From assembly GCF_001735805.1 (NCBI RefSeq), contig NZ_CP017248.1, positions 2,914,001 to 2,978,000 on the forward strand: a DNA stretch of 64,000 bases, in the 5' to 3' direction. The position numbers and the translations under genes were made by a program. This document shows, in pieces, positions 35,965 to 42,875 of this stretch (the first letter of the stretch is position 1; every line of letters begins with the position of its first letter). Origin of the DNA: Streptomyces fodineus (GTDB lineage Bacteria > Actinomycetota > Actinomycetes > Streptomycetales > Streptomycetaceae). The notes under the pieces are model-generated. The model saw only the letters and a program-made list of their open reading frames with translations, was not told the DNA's origin and ran no database searches.

Positions 35965-37017
35965 ATGCCCGAACTGCGTGTCGTGGCCGTCTCGAATGAC
36001 GGCACACGGCTGGTGCTGAAAGCTGCCGACTCTACGGAGTACACGCTTCCGATCGACGAACGGCTGCGCGCCGCCGTGCGCGGCGACCGGCCGCGCCTCG
36101 GCCAGATCGAGATCGAGGTCGAGAGCCATCTCCGCCCCCGTGACATCCAGGCGCGTATACGCGCCGGTGCCACCGCGGAAGAGGTCGCCCAGCTCGCCGG
36201 TATCCCCGTCGACCGGGTACGGCGCTTCGAGGGCCCGGTGCTGGCCGAGCGTGCCTTCATGGCCGAGCGCGCCCGCAAGACCCCGGTGCGCCGCCCCGGC
36301 GAGAACTCCGGGCCGCTGCTCGGCGAGGCCGTGCAGGAGCGGCTGCTGCTGCGCGGCGCGGAGAAGGACACCGTGCAGTGGGACTCCTGGCGCCGCGACG
36401 ACGGCACCTGGGAGGTGCTCCTCGTCTACCGGGTCGTCGGCGAACCGCACTCGGCGAGCTGGACGTACGACCCGCCCCGGCGGCTCGTGCAGGCCGTGGA
36501 CGACGAGGCTCGCTCGCTCATCGGCGAGTCCGACGACCTCGCCGTGCCCGAGCCGAGCTTCCCGTTCGTGCCGCGCATCGCCCGCCTGCCGCGCGAGCGT
36601 TCGATGGACCGCGCGCTGGACCGGGGCGAGCGGGAGCGGCCGAGCCTGCCCGCGCAGCCGTCCGAGCCCGCCGAGGAGGGCACGGGCGAACGCGACTCGC
36701 TGACCAGCCTGCTGGAGGCCGTGCCGAGCTTCCGGGGCGACCTGGTGGTTCCGGAGCGCCGGGACGAACGCCGGGAGGAGCCCCCGGAGGAGCCCGCCGA
36801 GGAACCGGCCGCCGAGGAACCGCCGGCTCCCGCCGCTTCGGCCGGTTCGGCCTACGCGGACGTCCTCATGCCCCGCTCCGTGGGCAGCCACCGCGACCGG
36901 CTCATCGGGGCGACCGACCGCCAGGCCGAGGCCGACGGCGTCCGCCCCGGCCGCCGTGCCGCCGTGCCGAGCTGGGACGAGATCGTGTTCGGCACGCGGC
37001 GCAAGAAGCAGGAGTAA
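35965..37017 (+). CDS. sepH: Septation protein SepH (FtsZ regulator)
   Basis: 350 residues in the DUF3071 family. The N-terminal domain MPELRVVAVSNDGTRLVLKA and a helix-turn-helix-like segment (RAGATAEEVAQLAGIPVDRVRRF) match SepH, which binds FtsZ and promotes its assembly during cell division. The central part WDSWRRDDGTWEVLLVYRV is followed by a Glu/Pro-rich linker and the conserved basic end RAAVPSWDEIVFGTRRKKQE. ATG 35965 has GGGAGGT six bases upstream. A perfect palindromic terminator follows. Confidence 0.93.
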   Translation: MPELRVVAVSNDGTRLVLKAADSTEYTLPIDERLRAAVRGDRPRLGQIEIEVESHLRPRDIQARIRAGATAEEVAQLAGIPVDRVRRFEGPVLAERAFMAERARKTPVRRPGENSGPLLGEAVQERLLLRGAEKDTVQWDSWRRDDGTWEVLLVYRVVGEPHSASWTYDPPRRLVQAVDDEARSLIGESDDLAVPEPSFPFVPRIARLPRERSMDRALDRGERERPSLPAQPSEPAEEGTGERDSLTSLLEAVPSFRGDLVVPERRDERREEPPEEPAEEPAAEEPPAPAASAGSAYADVLMPRSVGSHRDRLIGATDRQAEADGVRPGRRAAVPSWDEIVFGTRRKKQE

Positions 37018-37037
37018 CCGGCCGTACGGAAACGGAA

Positions 37038-37069
37038 GAATCGGGGGCACGCGCGCGTGCCCCCGATTC
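37038..37069. terminator. Bidirectional terminator, 32-base perfect palindrome
   Basis: GAATCGGGGGCACGCG followed directly by its exact complement, between the convergent sepH and sulfurtransferase stops. Confidence 0.8.
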
Positions 37070-37105
37070 CGGCTGCACGCGTGCGTGCTCCGTCTCCCGC
37101 TGCCG

Positions 37106-37957
37106 CTACTGCGGATCCGCCCCCACCGCCACCGGCCGGGACGGGTCCGAGGACCACTCGGACCACGAACCGACGTACAGCGCCGCCGGGATGCCGGCCA
37201 CGGCGAGCGCGAGGACCTCGTGGGCGCCGGAGACGCCCGACCCGCAGTACACGCCCACCTCGGTGTCCCCGGAGACGCCCAGGGCCTTGAAGCGGTCCCG
37301 CAGTTCCGCCGCGGGCAGGAAGCGGCCGTCGGGGCCCACGTTCTCCGTCGTCGGCGCCGACACCGCGCCCGGGATGTGCCCGCCGACCCGGTCGATCGGC
37401 TCCACCTCGCCGCGGTACCGCTCCCCCGCGCGCGCGTCCAGCAGTACGCCCGTACGGGCCAGGTCCGCCGCCGCGTCCGCGTCCAGCCGTCCGGCCGCGG
37501 CCGGCGCCGGCCGGAAGTCACCCTCGGCCACCTGCGGCACCTCGGTGGACAGCTCACCCTCCCAGGCCGGCAATCCACCGTCGAGGACCCGCACGTCCGG
37601 GTGACCCGTCCAGCGCAGCAGCCACCACGCGCGTGCCGCCGCCCAGCCCTGACCGCCGTCGTACACGACGACCGGGCGGCCGGCCGACACACCCGCACGG
37701 CGCATCGCGGCACCGAACTCCGCGAGATCCGGCAGCGGATGGCGGCCCTGGTCCCCGGGTGCGCCGGCCAGCTCACGGTCCAGGTCGACGAAGACCGCGC
37801 CGGGGATGTGCCCGGCCGCGTACTCGGCCCGCCCGTCGAAGGCCGGCGCGCCCGCCGCCTTCGCCATGCTCAGCTGCCAGCGCACGTCCAGCAGCACCGG
37901 CGGGCGGTCGCCGGTCAGCTCGGGTGCGAGATCGGTTGCGGTGATGATGGCTCTCAT
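37106..37957 (-). CDS. Rhodanese-type sulfurtransferase (thiosulfate/3-mercaptopyruvate)
   Basis: 283 residues with tandem rhodanese domains. The N-terminal domain is inactive-type (VVVYDGGQGWAAARAWWLLR lacks the active Cys). The C-terminal domain has the catalytic loop VYCGSGVSGAHEVL, where Cys forms the persulfide, and HIPGAVSAPT. ATG 37957 is chosen for GGATGGAC upstream; ATG 37966 is possible. The donor could be thiosulfate or mercaptopyruvate; CGSGV loops favour the latter. Confidence 0.88.
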   Translation of the reverse strand: MRAIITATDLAPELTGDRPPVLLDVRWQLSMAKAAGAPAFDGRAEYAAGHIPGAVFVDLDRELAGAPGDQGRHPLPDLAEFGAAMRRAGVSAGRPVVVYDGGQGWAAARAWWLLRWTGHPDVRVLDGGLPAWEGELSTEVPQVAEGDFRPAPAAAGRLDADAAADLARTGVLLDARAGERYRGEVEPIDRVGGHIPGAVSAPTTENVGPDGRFLPAAELRDRFKALGVSGDTEVGVYCGSGVSGAHEVLALAVAGIPAALYVGSWSEWSSDPSRPVAVGADPQ

Positions 37958-38279
37958 GGCGTCCATCCATACGCCAGGGGTGGCCGCGGCGTCCAGGTCC
38001 GGCTACTCTGCTCGGCCGGGCAGGCTCGATCACCGGGCGTACGGGATCGAGCACGTGCTGTAGAACCGGCGGACACCCGCCGGCCATCGTCAGGAAGCGG
38101 CGAAAGACGGCAGATCGGGCATCCTCCCGGAGGTGTCCCCGAGCGGCGGCGCGCTATGGCCCGCTGCGGCATGGAGGATGCGGGCACCGGCACGGGCGTA
38201 CCCGTCCGCCGGCGTGGACACCCCTTCCGGGGAGCGGAAGCGACACGGCCACCGCGAGGGGCCGGGGAGAGAGTGATCG

Positions 38280-39071
38280 ATGACCGAGGCACGGGAGCCG
38301 GCCGGTCCGCACGCGCGGCGTGCGCCCGGTGCGCCCTGCTGGGTGAGCCTGATGGCGCACGGGCTGGCCGCCACCGAGGAGTTCTACGGCGAGCTGTTCG
38401 GCTGGGAGTTCCGGCCGGGTCCGCGGCAACTGGGCCCGTATGTGCGGGCGCTGCTGGACGGCCACGAGGTGGCGGGCATGGGCCAGCTGCCGCCGGACCG
38501 CCGGCTGCCGATCGCCTGGACGCCCTACCTCGCCTCGGACGACGTGGACCAGACGGCCGACACGGTACGGGAGTGCGGCGGCACGGTGGCGGTCGGCCCG
38601 CTGGACGCCGCCGAGGCCGGGCGGATGGCCATCGCCTCCGACCCCTCCGGGGCCGTGTTCGGCATCTGGCAGGGCGCCGCGCATCTCGGTACCACGATCA
38701 CCGGTGTGCCCGGGACGCCCGCGTGGAACGAGCTGGTGACCTTCGAGACCGAGAGCGTCTCCAAGTTCTACGCCACCGTGTTCGGTTACGAGCGGGAGCC
38801 GGTGGTGTCCGCCGACTTCGACTACGTCACCCTGCACCTCGCCGGCCGACCGGTGGCCGGGCTGCACGGCATGGGCCACGGCCTGCCCCGCGATCGCGGA
38901 CCGCACTGGCAGACGTACTTCGAGGTCGCCGACGTCGAGGCGACGGTGCGGCAGGTCGCGGACCTCGGCGGCAACGTCATCAGACAACCGTACGACAGCC
39001 CACACGGCCGGGTGGCCACGGTGGCGGACCCGGAGGGCGCGGAGTTCGCGGTAACCGAAAACCCGCGCTGA
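38280..39071 (+). CDS. Two-domain VOC (glyoxalase/bleomycin-resistance fold) protein
   Basis: 263 residues with two VOC repeats: CWVSLMAHGLAATEEFYGEL, and ELVTFETESVSKFYATVFG after about residue 140. Each ends in a DPSGAVFGIWQ or DPEGAEFAVTE type strand. This matches the CFP30B-like family of actinobacteria; the enzymatic reaction is not established. A strong GGGGAGAGAG lies before the ATG. The gene ends where the 23-bp repeat array begins. Confidence 0.85.
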   Translation: MTEAREPAGPHARRAPGAPCWVSLMAHGLAATEEFYGELFGWEFRPGPRQLGPYVRALLDGHEVAGMGQLPPDRRLPIAWTPYLASDDVDQTADTVRECGGTVAVGPLDAAEAGRMAIASDPSGAVFGIWQGAAHLGTTITGVPGTPAWNELVTFETESVSKFYATVFGYEREPVVSADFDYVTLHLAGRPVAGLHGMGHGLPRDRGPHWQTYFEVADVEATVRQVADLGGNVIRQPYDSPHGRVATVADPEGAEFAVTENPR

Positions 39072-39085
39072 GCACTTGGGGCGTG

Positions 39086-40078
39086 CTCGGGCGGCCTTCC
39101 GGGGCGGGATGAGCCGGGCTGTCGGGGTGGGTGCATTCGGCCACTCGGGGCGCGATCGGCCGGATCCTCGGGGTGGGATGAGCGAGTGCCTCGGGGCGGG
39201 ACCAGCCGGGCTCTCGGGGCGGGTCCATTCGGCCACTCGGGGCGCGATCGGCCGGATCCTCGGGGTGGGATGAGCGAGTGCCTCGGGGCGGGACCAGCCG
39301 GGCTGTCGGGGTGGGTTCGGTCGGATCCTCGGGGCGGGATGAGCCGGGCTCTCGGGGCGGGTCCATTCGGCCACTCGGGGCGCGATCGGCCGGATCCTCG
39401 GGGTGGGATGAGCGAGTGCCTCGGGGCGGGACCAGCCGGGCCCTCGGGGCGCGATCGGCGGGTCTCTCCGGGGCGGGTCCATCGGCCCACTCGGGGCGGG
39501 TTCGGCCGGACCCTCGCGGTGGGATGAGCCGGTTCCTCGGCGCGGGCCAGCCGACCACTCGGGGCCGGATCAGCCGGTCCCTCGGGGTATGTCCAGCCGG
39601 GCTCTCGGCACCGGTCCAGCCACCACTCGGGACGCGATCAGCCAGCGACTCGGGACGCGATCAACGGGGCCTTCGAGGCGGATCAGCCGGTTCCCGGGGC
39701 GGGATCAGTCAGCCACTCCGCGCCGGTTCAGCCGGCCATTCGAGGCCGGACGAGTCGGCCACTTGGGCGGGTCCAGCCGCTCGGGACCGGATCAGCCGTT
39801 CTCTCGGGGGATCAACCGGTCTCGCGGGGCAGGATCAGCTGGTCCGCAGGGCGGGTCCCGCCAGCCACTCGGGCGGATCCAGCCAACCCACTCAAGGCCG
39901 GATCAGCCGGGCGCTCAGGCCAGGTCCAGCCAGCCAGCCACTCAGCAGCGGATCAGCCAGCACTCGACGCGATCAACCAGCCACTCGGCTCAGGTTCAGT
40001 TCAACCGGCCACTCGGCGCAGGCTCAGCCGGCCACTCGGCTCAGGTTCAGCCGGCCGCTCGGCGCGGGATCAGCCGGG
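39086..40078. repeat. Tandem array of 23-bp repeats, about 42 units
   Basis: Anchored by TCGGGGCGGGATGAGCCGG-type units of 23 bases. From about 39098 to 39560 the period is exact and a four-unit (92-base) superstructure recurs. For example, a 100-base block at 39204-39303 reappears identically at 39342-39441, an offset of six units. From about 39560 on, units degrade to 21-25 bases with consensus CTCGGG..GGATCAGCCGGC. It fills the space between the convergent VOC and thymidine kinase genes. Period 23 is not a multiple of three, so open frames through it are artefacts of absent stops. Confidence 0.92.
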
Positions 40079-40720
40079 CGACACCGGTAGGACGTCCGGG
40101 GACAGGGCCGCTGCGCGGGATGTCGCGGCGGTCATCCGGCGTCGGTGGTGGCGGCGGCACAGCACCTCGTAGCCGACCTCGCCCGCCGCCTGGTTGACGT
40201 CGCCGACGACCACCTGGGCACCCTCGACCACCATCTCGCCGCCTATCGTGCGGGCGTTGTGCGTGGCGCGGGCGCCGCACCAGCACAGCGCCTCCACCTG
40301 GAGCACCTCGATACGGTCGGCCAGCTCCACCAACCGCTGCGAGCCGGGGAAGAGCTTGGAGCGGAAGTCGGTGGTGATCCCGAAGGCGTACACGTCCAGG
40401 CCGAGATCGTCCACCACGCGCGCGAGCTGGTCGATCTGCCCGGGCGCGAGGAACTGCGCCTCGTCCGCGATCACGTAGTCGGCCCGGCGGCCCCGTGAGA
40501 GGTGCTCCACGAGATAGGCGTACAGATCCTGGTCGTCGGCGACCTCCACCGCGTCGGTGACCAGGCCGAGCCGGGAGGACAGCTTGCCCTCGCCCGCGCG
40601 GTCGTTCCGGGTGAAGATCATGCCGACGAGGCCCCGCGCCGAGCGGTTGTGCTCTATCTGCAGAGCCAGCGTGGACTTCCCGCAGTCCATCGTTCCGGAG
40701 AAGAACACCAGCTCGGGCAT
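40070..40720 (-). CDS. tdk: Thymidine kinase
   Basis: 216-residue type II thymidine kinase phosphorylating thymidine and deoxyuridine. P-loop GTMDCGKSTLAL, catalytic Glu in VIADEAQFL, lasso TIGGEMVVEGAQVVVGD and zinc-binding cysteines CWC and CRRHH are all present. ATG 40720 has no strong ribosome-binding site. The C-terminal codons and TGA stop lie inside the last units of the repeat array, the stop coming from a GATCAGCC element. Confidence 0.92.
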   Translation of the reverse strand: MPELVFFSGTMDCGKSTLALQIEHNRSARGLVGMIFTRNDRAGEGKLSSRLGLVTDAVEVADDQDLYAYLVEHLSRGRRADYVIADEAQFLAPGQIDQLARVVDDLGLDVYAFGITTDFRSKLFPGSQRLVELADRIEVLQVEALCWCGARATHNARTIGGEMVVEGAQVVVGDVNQAAGEVGYEVLCRRHHRRRMTAATSRAAALSPDVLPVSPG

Positions 40721-40763
40721 GAGGAGTTGAGCACCTTTCGGCAAACAGTCAGGACAGCGGGCT

Positions 40764-41954
40764 TCAGGAGCGTACTTCGAGCAGCGGGATCAGCTGCTCG
40801 GCGGGCGTCATCGAACCGTGGTTGCCGACCAGCGCCGACTCCTTCGGCTCCCGCTCGGAGGCGATGATCAGGACGTCGTCGTACGCGGCCGCGACCACGT
40901 CCCCGAGCCGTGGGTACACCCGCTCGTCGATGTGCGGCCCGAACCAGCCCGCCGCGATCGCCTCGTCCCGCGAGGCCACCCAGAACTGCTCGCCGAGCAC
41001 CTCGCGCCACACGGTCAGTACGTCGTTCTCGGCGCCCGGCACCGCGTACACATGCCGCGCCCGGCCCTCGCCGCCCAGCAGGGCGACCCCGGCCCGCAGC
41101 TCCCAGTCCGTGTCGAAGTCGATGCGGTGCTCGTCGTCGAAGGGGACGTCGACCATGCCGTGGTCGGCGGTGACGTAGAGCGCGCTGCGCGGCGGCAGTT
41201 GCTCGGCGAGGCGCTGGGCGAGCCGGTCGACGTACATCAGCTGGCCGCGCCAGGTGTCGGAGGCGACGCCGTAGCGGTGCCCGGCGCCGTCCAGTTCGGA
41301 GTAGTACGTGTAGACCAGCGAGCGGTCCCCGGCGGCCAGTTGCTCGGCCGCGAGGTCCATGCGCTCCTCGCCGCTCAGCCGCCCGTGGAAGCTGCCCCCG
41401 CTGAGCGCGATCTTGGTGAGCGGGGTGTGCTCGAAGATCGGCGAGGTCACCTGGGCGGCGTGCACCCCGGCCTCGTGGGCCAGCTGGAAGACCGTGGGGT
41501 ACGGCTGCCAGGCGCGCGGATCGCTGTACGGCTGCCAGCGGAGCTGGTTCATCAGCTCGCCGGTGGCCGGGTTGCGCACGGTGTAGCCGGGCAGGCCGTG
41601 CACGCCGGGCGGCAGACCGGTGCCGACGGAGGCGAGGGAGACGGCGGTGGTCGCCGGGTAGCCGGCGGTGAGCGGGCGGCCGGTGCCGCCGCGCGAGGTG
41701 CCGAGCAGCGAGGTCAGGAAGGGAGCCTCGTCCCGGTGGGCCAGCAGCTGCTCCCAGCCGAGCCCGTCGATCAGCAGGACGCAGACCCGGTCGGCAGCGG
41801 TCAGTTCCCGGATCGTGGCGGTCATGCCGGGGACGCCCATGCCGGCGGCCAGGGTGGGCAGCAGGTCGGCGAGGGAGCCGGTGCCGTACTCGGGCAGCGG
41901 GGCGGTGTCCAGGGCGAGTGGTTCCGGGTGGTCCCAGGCGGAGAGCTGGGACAT
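40764..41954 (-). CDS. Alkaline-phosphatase-superfamily nucleotide pyrophosphatase/phosphodiesterase
   Basis: 396 residues. Metal-binding VCVLLIDGLGWEQL, nucleophile region YPATTAVSLASVGTGLPPGVHG (Thr nucleophile), SELDGAGHRYG and VTADHGMVDV are diagnostic of type I phosphodiesterase/nucleotide pyrophosphatases. No signal peptide is seen, so probably cytosolic. The ATG overlaps the preceding gene's stop (TGATG). It lies 43 bases upstream of tdk and may be co-transcribed with it. Confidence 0.88.
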   Translation of the reverse strand: MSQLSAWDHPEPLALDTAPLPEYGTGSLADLLPTLAAGMGVPGMTATIRELTAADRVCVLLIDGLGWEQLLAHRDEAPFLTSLLGTSRGGTGRPLTAGYPATTAVSLASVGTGLPPGVHGLPGYTVRNPATGELMNQLRWQPYSDPRAWQPYPTVFQLAHEAGVHAAQVTSPIFEHTPLTKIALSGGSFHGRLSGEERMDLAAEQLAAGDRSLVYTYYSELDGAGHRYGVASDTWRGQLMYVDRLAQRLAEQLPPRSALYVTADHGMVDVPFDDEHRIDFDTDWELRAGVALLGGEGRARHVYAVPGAENDVLTVWREVLGEQFWVASRDEAIAAGWFGPHIDERVYPRLGDVVAAAYDDVLIIASEREPKESALVGNHGSMTPAEQLIPLLEVRS

Positions 41955-42541
41955 CAGCGCGTGACGTCCGCGGTCGCCTCGGAGATGGCCTGCGCGAAGG
42001 CGAGCGCCTGGCGCACCGTCTCGGGGCCGTCACCGGCCTCGCTGACGCGCAGGCTGAGGTCGTCCGCCGTGGAGTTGCCCGTGTAGCCGTGGTCGGCGTC
42101 GCAGTTGGGGTCGCCGCAGGCGGCGGGCTCCAGGTCGATGCGGCTGACCGCGCCCCAGCCGATGGTCAGCACGACCTCGCGGGGCAGGGTGCCCGGCGTG
42201 TACTGCTCCGGGTTCGCCACCACGCGGCTGACCACGACCGAGGAGATCCGGCCGAGCTTCACGGACTCGGTGGAGGTGGTGGCGTACGGCGTCGGCGAGG
42301 TGCTGTCGGCGGCCTGCTCGTCGGTGTGGCTGACGATGAAGCGGTTGCCGGTGAGAACGAGCACGGTCACATGCCGCCGCACCTCGTTCTGATCGAAGGT
42401 GGTCTCCTGGTGGACCAGGTACGACCGGATGGGCTCGCCGCCCACGGCGGCCTCCACCGCCTCGGCCACGAGGGCCGGGTAGTAGCCGCTGCGCTCGATC
42501 GCCGAGCGCAGCCCCTGGGTCGTCGTACTGGTCTTGGCCAT
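41954..42541 (-). CDS. DUF5998 family protein
   Basis: 195 residues from MAKTSTTTQGLRSAIERSGY. The core has HQETTFDQNEVRRHVTVLVLTGNRFIVSHTD and a Cys pair in ACGDPNCDADHGYTG. ATG 42541 has AGGATGGA upstream and matches the usual family start. The frame remains open without a stop for another 105 codons upstream. It is coupled to the downstream phosphodiesterase gene. Function unknown. Confidence 0.8.
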   Translation of the reverse strand: MAKTSTTTQGLRSAIERSGYYPALVAEAVEAAVGGEPIRSYLVHQETTFDQNEVRRHVTVLVLTGNRFIVSHTDEQAADSTSPTPYATTSTESVKLGRISSVVVSRVVANPEQYTPGTLPREVVLTIGWGAVSRIDLEPAACGDPNCDADHGYTGNSTADDLSLRVSEAGDGPETVRQALAFAQAISEATADVTR

Positions 42542-42856
42542 GGCGTCCATCCTAATCCGTGGGCAAGGGGGGTCCGGGCCGGTCACGGGAACCGGGAACG
42601 GCACGCCCACGCGCGCGTGGGTGCCGCTGGACGGGCCCGGCGGGATCTCCAGCCCTTCGGCGGCGATCAGGCGGGAGACGGGGTCCTGGAAGGCCGAAGG
42701 GCATGGGACGAACCCCGCAGCGGTGAGGGCGGCCTCCGGGCCGTGGTGGTACGTGAGGTCGTACCCGGCGGCCGGCCGCAGCTGCCCGCCGTCCCGGACG
42801 ATCGCTTCCCGGCCCCGCCGGCTGCCCTCGGGCGGCCGCCGGCCGGCCATCTCCAT
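42542..42856 (-). other. In-frame upstream ORF joining DUF5998
   Basis: From ATG 42856 (good GAGGGGGGA five bases upstream, 20 bases after the acyltransferase stop) the reading frame runs uninterrupted into DUF5998. The first ~75 codons look protein-like (AGYDLTYHHGPEAALTAAGF, SAFQDPVSRLIAAEGLEIPP). The rest crosses a GC-rich hairpin and does not. Either a separate small gene that lost its stop, or an N-terminal extension. Confidence 0.35.
42600..42625 (-). terminator. Hairpin between the acyltransferase region and DUF5998
   Basis: CCCACGCG followed directly by CGCGTGGG, extended by GGCA/TGCC across a two-base bulge. It may end upstream transcription or act in the DUF5998 leader; there is no T-run. 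Confidence 0.45.
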
Positions 42857-42875
42857 GCGGTCCCCCCTCTCTCGC

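Noticed and set aside
35589..35999. Plus-strand ORF of 136 codons upstream of sepH
   Set aside because: Starts at GTG without support and overlaps the sepH ribosome-binding site; more likely leader and promoter sequence.
39086..40078. CRISPR array
   Set aside because: Units are contiguous and gradually diverging, with no unique spacers and no cas genes.
39186..40197. Long ORFs on both strands through the repeat array, with repetitive protein sequence
   Set aside because: They arise because a 23-bp period cycles frames and the GC-rich units lack stops. There are no ribosome-binding sites or family-like sequence.
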